Shown: positions 17,375 through 25,841, counted from the stretch's first letter. The stretch is 44,072 bases of DNA from Planctomycetota bacterium (GCA_020851075.1 JADZDL010000134.1:1-44072), one strand, 5' to 3'. Notes: generated by a model from the letters alone, not told the origin. Numbers and translations: made by a program.

Positions 17375-18927
17375 CTTCGACGCTCCGCCACATCTCGTTT
17401 CGCCGCATGGGCACTTCCGACGTGCACCAGCGTTTCCTCGAGGACGATCGCGACCTCGGCGGTTTTCTCGGCATGCGCGCCCGTTCGGTGACCGAACTGC
17501 TGCGCCGCGCCCCGACTGGTGCTGGCCGACTGCTGTCGCGCGAAGCCCTCGTGAAGTCGTTGCACGCCTACGCCGACCGCTACAAGGCGCCGGCGGAGGT
17601 GCACACCAACGCCGATGCACTGCTCGATCCCAACGTGCACGTGGTCGTCACCGGCCAACAACCAGGCCTGCTTGGTGGACCGCTGTACACGCTGCACAAG
17701 ATTGCGACCACGATCCGGTTGTGTCGCGAGATCAACGCGCAACCAGAAGGTCCGCGCGTGGTGCCGCTGTTCTGGAATCACAGCGACGACCACGATCTCG
17801 ACGAAGCCAATCGCCTGTTCCTCGTCAACCAGAGCCAGGACGTGCAGCGTTTCCGGCTCGATCTCGAGCGCAATAGCGAACCGCTGCGCACGATCGAGGT
17901 CGGCCGCGAAGTCGAGAAGTTGCTGCAGGAGATCGATCCGCTGCTGCCGCCGAGTGAATACCGCGAGTGGGCGATGGCGCTGTTCAAGCCGCGCCATCCC
18001 GGCGAGACCCTCGGCGAACTGCAGTCGCGCATCCTCTTTGAAGTGTTCGGCAAGTATGGCCTGATCATCATCGAGCCGCGCGACCTGCCACCGGAAGCGT
18101 TCGAACCGCTGCTGCGCTGGTGGAGCCGGTCGAATGAGATTCGCGAGAAGGTGAAGTCGACCCTCGATGACCTCGCCGACGTCGGTTTCGATATCACGCT
18201 CGATCCGTCGGCAACGATGATGTTTGAGCTCATCGGCGGCCACCGCGAACCACTCGCCGACGGTGAGATCGCCGGTCGTGCGCAGGATCTGAGCCCGGGC
18301 GTGCTGTTGCGGCCGCTGTGGCAGGACGCCTGCTTGCCGACCATTGCGTTTGTGGTTGGGCCTGGTGAACTCGCCTACCTTTCCGCCGTGGCGCCGCTCT
18401 ACCGCCTGCTCGGTGTACCACAGCCGGTGTTCGTGCCGCGCGCGTCGCTGACCGTGGTCGAGCCGTCGATGCAGCGCCTGTTGACGCGCTTCTCGCTGGA
18501 CCTTCCCGACCTCGATCAGGCACCGGAGAAGATCGCCGAGAAGTTCCTGCAAGGCGTCGAAGGCAACGACCTCGAAGATGCGATCGAAGACCTGAAGAAC
18601 CGTCTGCGCAGTGATCTCGACTCGATCGGGAAGCGCCTCGGCGCGCTCGATGCGTCGATGCTGAGCGCGTTGGATCGCGCGCGCACCAAGTCGCTCGAAG
18701 AGCTCGACCGCTTGCAGGGCAAGGTGCGCAACGCGCGCCAGAATCGCGAAGGCACCGGCATCAAGCAGATCCGCCGCTTGTGCAGCACGCTGCGCCCACG
18801 CAGTCGCATCCAGGAACGGGTGCTCGGCCCGCTCGCCTACCTCAACAACTACGGCCCAGGTTTCGTCGACGCCCTGGTCGACGCTGCCGAGCCGTTTAGC
18901 ATCGAACACGGCGTGCTCGAACTCTGA
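17371..18927 (+). CDS. bshC: Bacillithiol biosynthesis cysteine-adding enzyme BshC
   Basis: This 518-residue protein is the putative last enzyme of bacillithiol synthesis, which joins cysteine to glucosaminyl-malate. Family motifs include VVVTGQQPGLLGGPLYTLHK, the segment VPLFWNHSDDHDLDEANR (usually WLASEDHDxxE), LRPLWQDACLPTIAFVVGPGE with AYLSAVAPLY, and VFVPRASLTVVEP. A long coiled coil of roughly 100 residues near 400-480 is also typical. The WNHSDDHD form, in place of AxEDHD, is a modest variant. The GTG start at 17371 overlaps the pyrF stop, and bshB1 follows after three bases. Length and order of motifs support an intact enzyme. Confidence 0.93.
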   Translation: MTSTLRHISFRRMGTSDVHQRFLEDDRDLGGFLGMRARSVTELLRRAPTGAGRLLSREALVKSLHAYADRYKAPAEVHTNADALLDPNVHVVVTGQQPGLLGGPLYTLHKIATTIRLCREINAQPEGPRVVPLFWNHSDDHDLDEANRLFLVNQSQDVQRFRLDLERNSEPLRTIEVGREVEKLLQEIDPLLPPSEYREWAMALFKPRHPGETLGELQSRILFEVFGKYGLIIIEPRDLPPEAFEPLLRWWSRSNEIREKVKSTLDDLADVGFDITLDPSATMMFELIGGHREPLADGEIAGRAQDLSPGVLLRPLWQDACLPTIAFVVGPGELAYLSAVAPLYRLLGVPQPVFVPRASLTVVEPSMQRLLTRFSLDLPDLDQAPEKIAEKFLQGVEGNDLEDAIEDLKNRLRSDLDSIGKRLGALDASMLSALDRARTKSLEELDRLQGKVRNARQNREGTGIKQIRRLCSTLRPRSRIQERVLGPLAYLNNYGPGFVDALVDAAEPFSIEHGVLEL

Positions 18928-18930
18928 ACG

Positions 18931-19650
18931 ATGGTGCCTCCAACGATCCTGCGGCCCTGTGACGTGCTGGCGCTCGGCCCGCACCCCGATGACGTCGAGA
19001 TTGCGACCGCGGGCACGTTGTTGCTGCTGCGCGCAGCCGGGCGCACGATCACGGTGGTGGACTTCACGCGCGGCGAGATGGGTTCGCGCGGCAGCGCCAC
19101 CGAACGCGCGGCCGAAGCCGCGGCGGCCGCCCAGAAGATCGGCCTCCTGGAACGCCACAACCTGGGTTTGCCGGACACCGGCCTTCGCCTCGACGACCAT
19201 AGCACCAACCTGCTCGTCGCCGCGCTGCGGTCCAGCCGCCCACAGGTGCTGCTGGCACCACACGCCCACGATGTGCACCCCGACCACACGGTGGCCGCAC
19301 AGATCACCGAGCGCGCGTTCTTCCTGGCCGGGCTGCGCAACTACGAACCCAACCTCGGGGCCCCGCACCGGCCGCGCCTGTTCCTGCGCTATCCGGGCAA
19401 CCAGCCCGTCGAGCCGACCCTGGTGGTCGACATTGCCCGAGTTGCCGATGCCAAGGCCGATGTGGTGCGCTGCTACCGTTCGCAGATGGCGCCGCCGGAC
19501 CGCACCCACCTGTTCCTCGGCCTCGATGTGCTCGAACGCGCCCAGGTCCGCGAACGCTTCTTTGGCACCCGGATCGGCTCGCTGGCCGGCGAGCCGTTCT
19601 GGCACGATGGGCCGCTGCCGGTCCGCGATCTCACCCAACTGATGGGCTGA
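18931..19650 (+). CDS. bshB1: Bacillithiol deacetylase BshB1 (PIG-L family)
   Basis: This 239-residue zinc hydrolase of the PIG-L/LmbE family removes the acetyl group from N-acetylglucosaminyl-malate. Zinc ligands are His18 and Asp21 in GPHPDDVE, with His116 in HPDH (116-119) as the third. The segment VVDFTRGEMGSRGSATERAAE is diagnostic for the BshB1 group as opposed to mycothiol or lipid enzymes. Length is normal for the family. It lies three bases after bshC, clearly in the same operon. The neighbouring bshC and nearby bshA make the bacillithiol assignment stronger than the sequence alone would. Confidence 0.94.
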   Translation: MVPPTILRPCDVLALGPHPDDVEIATAGTLLLLRAAGRTITVVDFTRGEMGSRGSATERAAEAAAAAQKIGLLERHNLGLPDTGLRLDDHSTNLLVAALRSSRPQVLLAPHAHDVHPDHTVAAQITERAFFLAGLRNYEPNLGAPHRPRLFLRYPGNQPVEPTLVVDIARVADAKADVVRCYRSQMAPPDRTHLFLGLDVLERAQVRERFFGTRIGSLAGEPFWHDGPLPVRDLTQLMG

Positions 19651-19673
19651 GAGAGGCCGGAAAAAACCCTCGC

Positions 19674-19707
19674 ACTGCGGCGCGCCCGACCGCAGTATCG
19701 GGCCCGA
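19674..19707. promoter_or_regulatory. Hairpin and perfect palindrome just upstream of parA
   Basis: The 66-base gap before parA holds an inverted repeat ACTGCGG (19674-19680) / CCGCAGT (19690-19696) and, directly after it, the 10-base palindrome TCGGGCCCGA (19698-19707), which ends nine bases before the parA ATG. The first may terminate the bsh operon. The palindrome is placed like an operator. Confidence 0.4.
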
Positions 19708-19716
19708 GGTATCCCC

Positions 19717-20619
19717 ATGCAGCGCATCGCGGTCATCAATCAGAAGGGCGGCGTCGGCAAGACCACGACGACAACCAATCTCGGCGCCGCACTGGCGCGA
19801 CGCGGTTATCGGGTGCTGTTGCTCGACATGGATCCGCAGGCCAACCTCACGGTCCACGTCGACAAGCGGCCCGATCTCGAAAGCAACACGCTGACCAACC
19901 TGCTGGTCGAAGACGCGCCGCTGAAGGACCTCGTCCAGACGACGTCGGTCGAGAACCTGTTCGTGGTGCCGAGTGACACGTCGCTGGCCGGCGTCGAGCA
20001 GGTGCTCGCCAACCGCATCGGCCGCGAAACCATCCTGCGCGAAGCCCTCGAAGCGTTCCCCGATGCGGGCCTGTTTGACTTCGTGCTGTTTGACTGCCCG
20101 CCATCGCTCGGCGTGCTCAGCGCCAATGCCCTTGTCGCTGCCGATCGCGTCGTGATCCCGATGCAGGCCGAATACCTGTCGCTGCAGGGCATGGCCAAGC
20201 TGCTCGAAGTGATCCAGCTCGTGCAGAAGCGACTCAATCCCGCGCTGCAGATCGCGTGCGTGCTGCCGTGCATGGTCGATGCGCGCACCAACCTCAGCAC
20301 CGAGGTCTTGCGCGAGATCGATGCCCACTTCGGGCCACTGCTTGCAAAGAGCCGGATCCGCAACAACGTCAAGCTGGCGGAAGCGCCGAGTTTTGGTCGC
20401 ACGATCTTTGAGCACGCCCCGGACAGCAACGGCGCACGCGACTACGAAGCGTTCGGCAACGAGTTCCTGCAGATGATCGGAGCCGCCGCCCCGAAGGGTC
20501 ACACCGCGGCCGCGCCGGCTGCGACGACCACGCCTGTCGCCGACCAGGCGGCGCCCGCAGTGGACACTGCCGCGACCGAAACCGACGTTCCGCCGCCAGA
20601 ACTCGAAGCCGGGGCCTGA
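19717..20619 (+). CDS. parA: ParA/Soj-family chromosome-partitioning ATPase
   Basis: This 300-residue Walker-type ATPase has the deviant Walker A motif KGGVGKT (Lys10, Lys15), switch I DMDPQAN (Asp39), and Walker B VLFDCPPSLG. The core ends near residue 258, and a 40-residue Ala/Pro/Thr-rich acidic tail follows, which most ParA proteins lack. ParA dimers bind DNA and, with ParB on parS sites, separate replication origins. Its position about 4 kb from dnaA agrees with a chromosomal par role. No ParB follows. The next gene is a degenerate GHKL protein, so ParB must lie elsewhere or the partner differs. A MinD/ParA-like positioning role is the main alternative. Confidence 0.9.
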   Translation: MQRIAVINQKGGVGKTTTTTNLGAALARRGYRVLLLDMDPQANLTVHVDKRPDLESNTLTNLLVEDAPLKDLVQTTSVENLFVVPSDTSLAGVEQVLANRIGRETILREALEAFPDAGLFDFVLFDCPPSLGVLSANALVAADRVVIPMQAEYLSLQGMAKLLEVIQLVQKRLNPALQIACVLPCMVDARTNLSTEVLREIDAHFGPLLAKSRIRNNVKLAEAPSFGRTIFEHAPDSNGARDYEAFGNEFLQMIGAAAPKGHTAAAPAATTTPVADQAAPAVDTAATETDVPPPELEAGA

Positions 20620-20626
20620 CCCACCG

Positions 20627-20666
20627 CTGCACATTCCGACGGCAACGGCACTTGCCGGCCGTGCAG
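20627..20666 (+). terminator. Hairpin after parA
   Basis: A two-part stem forms just after the parA stop. The outer arms are CTGCAC (20627-20632) and GTGCAG (20661-20666). The inner arms are CGGCAA (20640-20645) and TTGCCG (20652-20657). No T-run follows. It probably ends or attenuates parA transcription. Confidence 0.5.
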
Positions 20667-20721
20667 ACGTTGGGATCTGCCTCATGCCGCGGGACTGTCC
20701 GGTCGATATCCGGGCAGAACC

Positions 20722-21318
20722 ATGAGCGACCGCGACCTGGATCGAATCACCACACTGCTCGGCCAGTGCCTCGGACGAATCGATGAGCAGGCGTTCCGTC
20801 TGCAGAATGAAGACCAGGACCTCGACGAACTCGGCAGCGCCGACGTTCTCGAACAGGAAGCGGCGGCCCTGCAGGAACTGGTCGGCTCGCTCATCGACCA
20901 GCACGTCGACACCGAACAGGCCGACCTCAACCGCATCGTCGAACCCGCGGTCCGCGACTGCATCGCCGAACTCGGCATGCCGGTGGTCGTGCGACAGCGG
21001 CTGGCGGCCAACCTGCCGCCGATTGCCTGCCGCGCCGGGCAGCTCGCCTTCGCGATCCAGAGAGCCATGATGCTGGCGCTGAGCCGAGTCGACCGCGGCG
21101 GCGACATCCTCATCACGACGCGCCGCGACGGCAACTACGCCGTGGTCGAGCTCGAATGCAACGGCGCCGGACGCGACCGACACCTCCAGGAACGCGCAAC
21201 GACGCTGTGCGAGTTCGTCGCCGGGTTCCAGGGCCTCTGCCGCGTCGATGAAGATGCGCACGGCACCCTGCTCATCGCGTTCGAGCTGCCAACCGCGCTC
21301 GTGATCGACGACTCTTAG
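20722..21318 (+). CDS. Degenerate GHKL (histidine-kinase-like ATPase) domain protein
   Basis: This 198-residue protein begins with an acidic, probably coiled-coil segment (about 1-65) and continues with a region that follows the layout of a histidine-kinase ATPase domain (about 85-192). NLPPIACRAGQLAFAIQRAM matches the N-box position, GGDILITTRRDGNYAVVELE the following strands, and ECNGAG (145-150) the G1 box DxGxG. The N-box lacks its Asn and the G1 box its Asp, and there is no phospho-acceptor His domain, so it should not be an active kinase. It may be a pseudokinase or adaptor. It sits between parA and bshA with gaps of about 100 and 54 bases. The family assignment is by pattern only. Confidence 0.6.
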   Translation: MSDRDLDRITTLLGQCLGRIDEQAFRLQNEDQDLDELGSADVLEQEAAALQELVGSLIDQHVDTEQADLNRIVEPAVRDCIAELGMPVVVRQRLAANLPPIACRAGQLAFAIQRAMMLALSRVDRGGDILITTRRDGNYAVVELECNGAGRDRHLQERATTLCEFVAGFQGLCRVDEDAHGTLLIAFELPTALVIDDS

Positions 21319-21359
21319 GCTCGGCAAGATCCGCTCTGCCACGCGATCGGTCGATGGAC

Positions 21360-21365
21360 TAGTCT
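21360..21365 (+). promoter_or_regulatory. Candidate -10 box close to bshA start
   Basis: TAGTCT, within TAGTCTT as before pyrF, ends seven bases before the bshA ATG at 21373. If it is a -10 element, transcription would begin at or just before the ATG, giving a leaderless mRNA. No Shine-Dalgarno sequence is present in the interval. The -35 region is not clear. Confidence 0.45.
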
Positions 21366-21372
21366 TCCATCC

Positions 21373-22476
21373 ATGCGCATCGGCATCGTCTGCTATCCGA
21401 CCGTTGGCGGCAGTGGAGTCGTGGCCACCGAGGTGGCCCACGCCCTGGCCGCCAAGGGTCACGACATCCACCTGCTCAGCTACGACCGCCCGAGCCGCTT
21501 GCGCCGCGGCACCCCCGGCCTGCGTTTCCACCAGGTGGCGGTGTCGGCCTACCCGCTGTTTCGCTACCCGCCCTACGACCTTGCGCTCGCCACCCGCATG
21601 CTCGAAGTGCGCGAGGAAGCCAAGGTGGACCTCTTCCACGTCCACTATGCGATCCCACACGCCGTCAGTGCCTTCCTGGCGCGCAGCATGTGCGGCGGTT
21701 GCCTGAAGTTCGTCACGACCCTGCACGGCACCGATATCACCGTCGTCGGTAGCGACCGTGCCTACATGCGGCCCACCAGATTCGCGATCGAGCAGTCGGA
21801 TGCGGTAACGGCGGTGAGTAAATACCTTGCAGACGAAACCCACCTGGTATTCGGGGTGCGGAACACCGTCGAGGTCGTGCCAAACTTCGTCGATGTGGAC
21901 CGGTTCAAGCCGACCCAGACGCCGCGCTGGCACCAACGCCCTGACGGCGAACGCATCCTGATCCACGCTTCCAACTTCCGGCCGGTAAAGCGCATCGCCG
22001 ACGTGGTCCGCGCCTTCGCCGCAGTGCTGCGCAAGGTGCCGGCCCGGCTTTGGCTGGTCGGCGATGGTCCCGATCGCGAACACGCGATGGCGGTCGCCGC
22101 GGATCTTGGTTGCCAGCACAAGGTCGAGTACCACGGCGTGCTCGACCACCTCGAGGACGTGCTGCCGCAGGCCGACCTGTTCTTGTCCGCCTCCGAAACT
22201 GAGAGCTTTGGCCTCTCAATGCTGGAGGCGATGAGTTGTGGAGTACCCTGCGTGAGCACCGCAGTCGGTGGTGTCAGCGAGGTGCTCGGCGACACCGGCG
22301 CGTTGACTCCCTTCGGCGATCCCGAGGCTCTGGCCCGCGCGGCACTCCGGTTTCTGGAGGACCCCGAACTGCACGCCGTGCACGCTGCCGCATCGCGCGC
22401 TCGCGCGGTGGACCTGTTCGGCAGTGAGCGGGTCGTTCAGCAGTACCTGAAAGTGTACGAACGCGTGCTGCAGTGA
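21373..22476 (+). CDS. bshA: N-acetyl-alpha-D-glucosaminyl L-malate synthase BshA
   Basis: This 367-residue GT4 glycosyltransferase starts bacillithiol synthesis by joining N-acetylglucosamine from UDP-GlcNAc to L-malate. The N-terminus MRIGIVCYPTVGGSGVVATE is a near-exact BshA signature. Further family motifs are FHVHYAIPHA, TTLHGTDITVVGSD, SNFRPVKRI, and the EX7E element with Glu277 and Glu285 in ESFGLSMLEAMSCGVP. It completes the pathway with bshB1 and bshC, about 1.7 kb upstream. It is led by its own promoter-like box and ends in a GTGA overlap with the cysteine desulfurase gene. Confidence 0.96.
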   Translation: MRIGIVCYPTVGGSGVVATEVAHALAAKGHDIHLLSYDRPSRLRRGTPGLRFHQVAVSAYPLFRYPPYDLALATRMLEVREEAKVDLFHVHYAIPHAVSAFLARSMCGGCLKFVTTLHGTDITVVGSDRAYMRPTRFAIEQSDAVTAVSKYLADETHLVFGVRNTVEVVPNFVDVDRFKPTQTPRWHQRPDGERILIHASNFRPVKRIADVVRAFAAVLRKVPARLWLVGDGPDREHAMAVAADLGCQHKVEYHGVLDHLEDVLPQADLFLSASETESFGLSMLEAMSCGVPCVSTAVGGVSEVLGDTGALTPFGDPEALARAALRFLEDPELHAVHAAASRARAVDLFGSERVVQQYLKVYERVLQ

Positions 22477-23609
22477 GACCACGAGCCGTGCCCGACGCCG
22501 CCACCAGCATCTTCTGCGACGCGAATGCAGGCGGCCCTGTGGATGCCGAGGTGCTCGCCTGCTTCCTCGAAGTGGAACGCACCTGTCCAGGCAACCCCGC
22601 GAGCTCGCACGCGCCTGGTCGACGCGCGCGGGCCGTTCTCGAGGCAGCGCGCGCGCGCATCGCCAACGTGCTCCACGTCGAGCCTGACGACGTGTTGTTC
22701 ACGAGTGGCGGAACCGAGTCTGCCAACCTGGCGGTGCGAGGTCTTGGTGACCCGAACCTCCCCGTGTTGCTTGGCGAAGTCGAACATCCCGCCGTGATGG
22801 AGCCCGCGCGCGAACGTGGCCTCGTGCTCTGGAAGCTCGGTGCTGGCGGCGAGATCGAAGTCTGCGCGCCATCGCGCGAAGTCGGCCTGCTCTGCCTGGT
22901 GCATGCGCAAAGTGAACTCGGCACACTACAGCCTGTTCCTGGTGCTGCGGCGCTAGCCAAGCAGTTGCGAGTACCAATCTTCGTCGACGCCGCGCAGACG
23001 TTGGGACGCGTGCCGCTCGACGCAGTGATGCAGACCGCCGACGCGATCTCGCTGTCGCCGCACAAGTGCGGAGGACTGCGCGGTCACGGCGTGTTGATCG
23101 TGCGCGACCTCACCTCGCGACTGCGTCCGCTTGCACGCGGTGGTGGACAGGAACACGGCCTTCGTCCTGGCACGCAGAGTCCGGCGTTGGCTGCCGCGAA
23201 CGCACTCGCAATCGAACAAGCAGCGAACGAAGTCGCGATGCGAGCAGCCAACATGGCAGCTGTTCGCGATGCGTTCGTGCGCGGCGTGCGCGCGAGTCTC
23301 GTCGACCACGAAGTCATGACGCCACTCGCGACGAGTCTGCCGAACACGGTGATGCTGCGCTTCCCGCACGTCGATGGCAGAAACCTGCTGCCCGCGCTCG
23401 ATCTCGCTGGCATCCACGCGTCGCACGGTTCTGCATGCAGCTCCGGGGCACCAACGCCACCGCGCATCCTGCTCGCGATGGGACTCAGTGAGGCGGCGGC
23501 ACGCACCTGCGTGCGCTTCAGTTTTGGTTGGCGCGATCACGCCGAAAATTTCGAGCTCGTCGGGCGCCGAGTTGGTGACCTTGTTCTCGCTCGACAGAAA
23601 AAAATCTGA
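22473..23609 (+). CDS. Cysteine desulfurase (NifS/IscS-like, PLP-dependent)
   Basis: This 378-residue class V aminotransferase has the PLP lysine Lys198 in LSPHKCGGLRG, the cofactor contact SGGTESANLAV, and the catalytic Cys322 in SHGSACSSG, followed by a short C-terminal region. Such enzymes remove sulfur from cysteine as a protein-bound persulfide for Fe-S clusters or other sulfur cofactors. HKCGG in place of the usual HKFYG is a small deviation, and a Cys beside the PLP lysine is uncommon. The GTG start overlaps the bshA stop. Co-expression with bshA suggests a link between cysteine sulfur use and bacillithiol, for example persulfide handling, but the sequence does not prove it. The exact subtype is open. 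Confidence 0.9.
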   Translation: MRPRAVPDAATSIFCDANAGGPVDAEVLACFLEVERTCPGNPASSHAPGRRARAVLEAARARIANVLHVEPDDVLFTSGGTESANLAVRGLGDPNLPVLLGEVEHPAVMEPARERGLVLWKLGAGGEIEVCAPSREVGLLCLVHAQSELGTLQPVPGAAALAKQLRVPIFVDAAQTLGRVPLDAVMQTADAISLSPHKCGGLRGHGVLIVRDLTSRLRPLARGGGQEHGLRPGTQSPALAAANALAIEQAANEVAMRAANMAAVRDAFVRGVRASLVDHEVMTPLATSLPNTVMLRFPHVDGRNLLPALDLAGIHASHGSACSSGAPTPPRILLAMGLSEAAARTCVRFSFGWRDHAENFELVGRRVGDLVLARQKKI

Positions 23610-24084
23610 CGCCCTTTCGAGGCGCATCGCGACTACACGCACCAGCCCCAAGTCGTTGAGATTCGTGGAGGAGCGTGCAGAACCTGCGAACGTTGTGTGA
23701 ACGAACCTGTGCAGTGACTGCGCAAAGTTGCTCGACGTCTCTTGCACAACTCGCCAGGGTCGCTAAGTAAACCACTCGTCAATCGAGGAGCCGCACATCG
23801 GATGCCTAGCCGGTGAGCGGCGCAAGTAGTCAGCCTCTCGTTCAGGACTCTCGTCTCGTTCCGAAGACCTAACTCTCTGCCAACGCTTGGGTTGCCTAAA
23901 CCAAGCCAAGGTATCCTTCCGTCACTCTGCAGGCCCATGCCCTGGGACCCTGCTCAGCAGCGGAGGGTCGCGAAAGTGGTAGCACCGCCACACCGGTGCA
24001 ACGCAAGCTTCGATCCGGCTAGAGGTCTGTACGCTCCCAACCACCACCCATCCCCACAGACCCCTGTCACCCCACACACCCGAC
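23610..24084. other. 475-base non-coding leader upstream of dnaA
   Basis: No convincing gene is present. It holds scattered TTGCACA/TTGTGTGAA-type sequences that are only distant DnaA-box matches (near 23694 and 23742), two AACCTGYG repeats (near 23682 and 23705), an operator-like palindrome with a -10 box (see 23886), and a hairpin GACCCTGCT/AGCGGAGGGTC at 23946-23969. Part of the origin could lie here, but the evidence is weak. Confidence 0.45.
23886..23917 (+). promoter_or_regulatory. Palindromic site next to a -10-like box, possible dnaA promoter/operator
   Basis: CTTGGGTT (23886-23893) and AAACCAAG (23898-23905) form an inverted repeat with a four-base centre and one internal mismatch. 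Six bases downstream lies TATCCT (23912-23917), a fair -10 element. The palindrome would overlap the -35 region, a usual place for a repressor. The dnaA ATG is 167 bases further on. Confidence 0.4.
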
Positions 24085-25635
24085 ATGGTCGACGCCTACG
24101 CCCCTGACCCGAAGCTGCCCGTGGCAGATCGGGACCTGCTGCGATCCCTGCTCCAGCAACTTGGTGCGCGTGTCCGTCGTGAACAGCTCGAAACCTGGTT
24201 CCGTTCGCTGGACGTAGTCCGCGCCGATGACCGGGAGATCGAACTCTCCGTCACCAGCCAGTTCGTTCGCGACTGGCTCCAGAAGAACTACCTCGGCATC
24301 CTCCAGGAGTCCGTGAGTGCGTTGGGCGACGCCGGCTCGCCTGGGGAATCCCGGCGGCGCGTGCTGCTGAGCCACCGCGAAGAGGATGGCTGGGACAGCC
24401 TGCGCTTTCTGGATCCGACGAATCCCCTTGGCAGTCCTACTGGCGAGCCACAGAGTGCTCCCCCAGGCGGCCGACTCGGCGCCAGCTTTGCTGCGGGCCA
24501 CCCTACTGGCATGTCCACGGGCCTCGACTCGGTGTTGGAACCGATGCGCCGCCAGGTCCCCCAGGCACCCGCTCCTGCGGCTCCCGCGGTGCGTGGTCAG
24601 CGGAGTTCGCAGCTCAACCCGAACTACACGTTCGACAAGTTCGTCGTCGGTTCGTGCAACCGCCTGGCCCACGCCTCGGCGCTGGCGATCGGTGAAAACC
24701 CAGGTTGTGCCTACAACCCGTTGTTCGTGCACGGCAACGTTGGCCTTGGCAAGTCGCACCTGCTGCAGGCCATCTGCCACACGGTGACCAAGCGCGATCC
24801 CAACGCCCGGGTGCTCTACATGAGCTGCGAGGACTTCACGAACTCGTACATCCAGGCGATCCAGAGCCACCAGCTCGATGCATTCCGCGAATTCCACCGG
24901 ACTGCCGACATGCTGGTCATCGACGACGTCCAGTTCCTTGCCAACAAGGACAAGACGCAGGACGAGTTCTTCCACACGTTCAACGCGCTCTACGACGCTC
25001 AAAAGCAGATCGTCCTGTCGTCGGACCGCCCGCCGGTCGAGATCCCGACCATCGAAGAACGGCTGGTTTCGCGCTTCAAGTGGGGGCTCGTTGCCGAAGT
25101 CGAGACGCCATGCTTCGACACCCGCGCAGCGATCGTGCGGCGCAAGGCCAAGGGCCGTGGCGTCGACCTGCCTGAAGAAGTGGCGGCGTTCCTTGCCGAA
25201 CGCGTGACCGCCAACATCCGCGAACTCGAGGGCGCGGTCATCAAGGTCGTCGGTATCGCGGCGATCACCGAACAACCGATCACGTTGGCCCTGGCCGAGA
25301 GCTGCATGCGTGGCATGCCAGTTCGCCACAACCAGGTATCGGCTGACGACGTGATGACCCTGATCACGACGGAGTTTGCGATCTCTGCCCGGGAACTCAC
25401 CGGCAAGGGCCGCACGCAGACCGTGAGCCTGCCGCGCCAGATCGCCATGTATCTGCTGCGCGACCACACCGAGAGTTCGCTCGAGGACGTCGGCCGGATC
25501 TTCGGCAACCGCGACCACACCACGGTGCTCTACGCGGTCACCAAGATCCGCGAGCGTGCGCAGAAGGACCGGATGTTCAAGGAACTGCTGGAAGGTCTCA
25601 GCAATCGTCTGCTGACCCGCAGCTTCCGCAACTGA
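24085..25635 (+). CDS. dnaA: Chromosomal replication initiator DnaA
   Basis: This 516-residue initiator has all four DnaA domains. Domain I is at about 10-85, a Pro/Gly/Ala-rich linker domain II at about 88-175, and the AAA+ domain III starts at NPNYTFDKFVVGSCNRLAHA. Domain III carries Walker A GNVGLGKS (Lys223) and Walker B LVIDDVQFL (Asp280, Asp281). The DNA-binding domain IV has the box-recognition helix around FGNRDHTTVLYA. Ser in place of Thr after the Walker lysine and FGNRDHTT in place of FGGRDHTT are small variants. ATP-DnaA opens the origin. A long 475-base leader precedes it, and a structured 501-base spacer separates it from dnaN. Confidence 0.98.
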   Translation: MVDAYAPDPKLPVADRDLLRSLLQQLGARVRREQLETWFRSLDVVRADDREIELSVTSQFVRDWLQKNYLGILQESVSALGDAGSPGESRRRVLLSHREEDGWDSLRFLDPTNPLGSPTGEPQSAPPGGRLGASFAAGHPTGMSTGLDSVLEPMRRQVPQAPAPAAPAVRGQRSSQLNPNYTFDKFVVGSCNRLAHASALAIGENPGCAYNPLFVHGNVGLGKSHLLQAICHTVTKRDPNARVLYMSCEDFTNSYIQAIQSHQLDAFREFHRTADMLVIDDVQFLANKDKTQDEFFHTFNALYDAQKQIVLSSDRPPVEIPTIEERLVSRFKWGLVAEVETPCFDTRAAIVRRKAKGRGVDLPEEVAAFLAERVTANIRELEGAVIKVVGIAAITEQPITLALAESCMRGMPVRHNQVSADDVMTLITTEFAISARELTGKGRTQTVSLPRQIAMYLLRDHTESSLEDVGRIFGNRDHTTVLYAVTKIRERAQKDRMFKELLEGLSNRLLTRSFRN

Positions 25636-25841
25636 TCGGCGGTCCGGTTTCGGCTCGATTCCGCGCCCAGCCCCTGCCTGCTCCGGCAATCTTTTGACGC
25701 CTGCCCCTCGTCGCCGGTGACCAGTGGCAAATGCTGTGGCGGCCACCGTCGCAAGATCTGTGCACAAGGCTGGAGCAACCTCGGGAAGACCTGCGCAGAC
25801 CCCTGCAAGGTTCTCGGGCGACTTTGGCCAGTCGAACGCCG

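Noticed and set aside
16864..22149. A 1761-codon open reading frame on the minus strand
   Set aside because: It lies antisense to pyrF, bshC, bshB1, parA, the GHKL gene and bshA, all of which have clear family motifs. Long antisense frames are expected in very GC-rich coding DNA, and its product shows no domain.
23694..23749. TTGTGTGAA and CTTGCACAAC as DnaA boxes upstream of dnaA
   Set aside because: Each has two or three mismatches to the box consensus, which is little better than chance. I kept only a low-confidence note.
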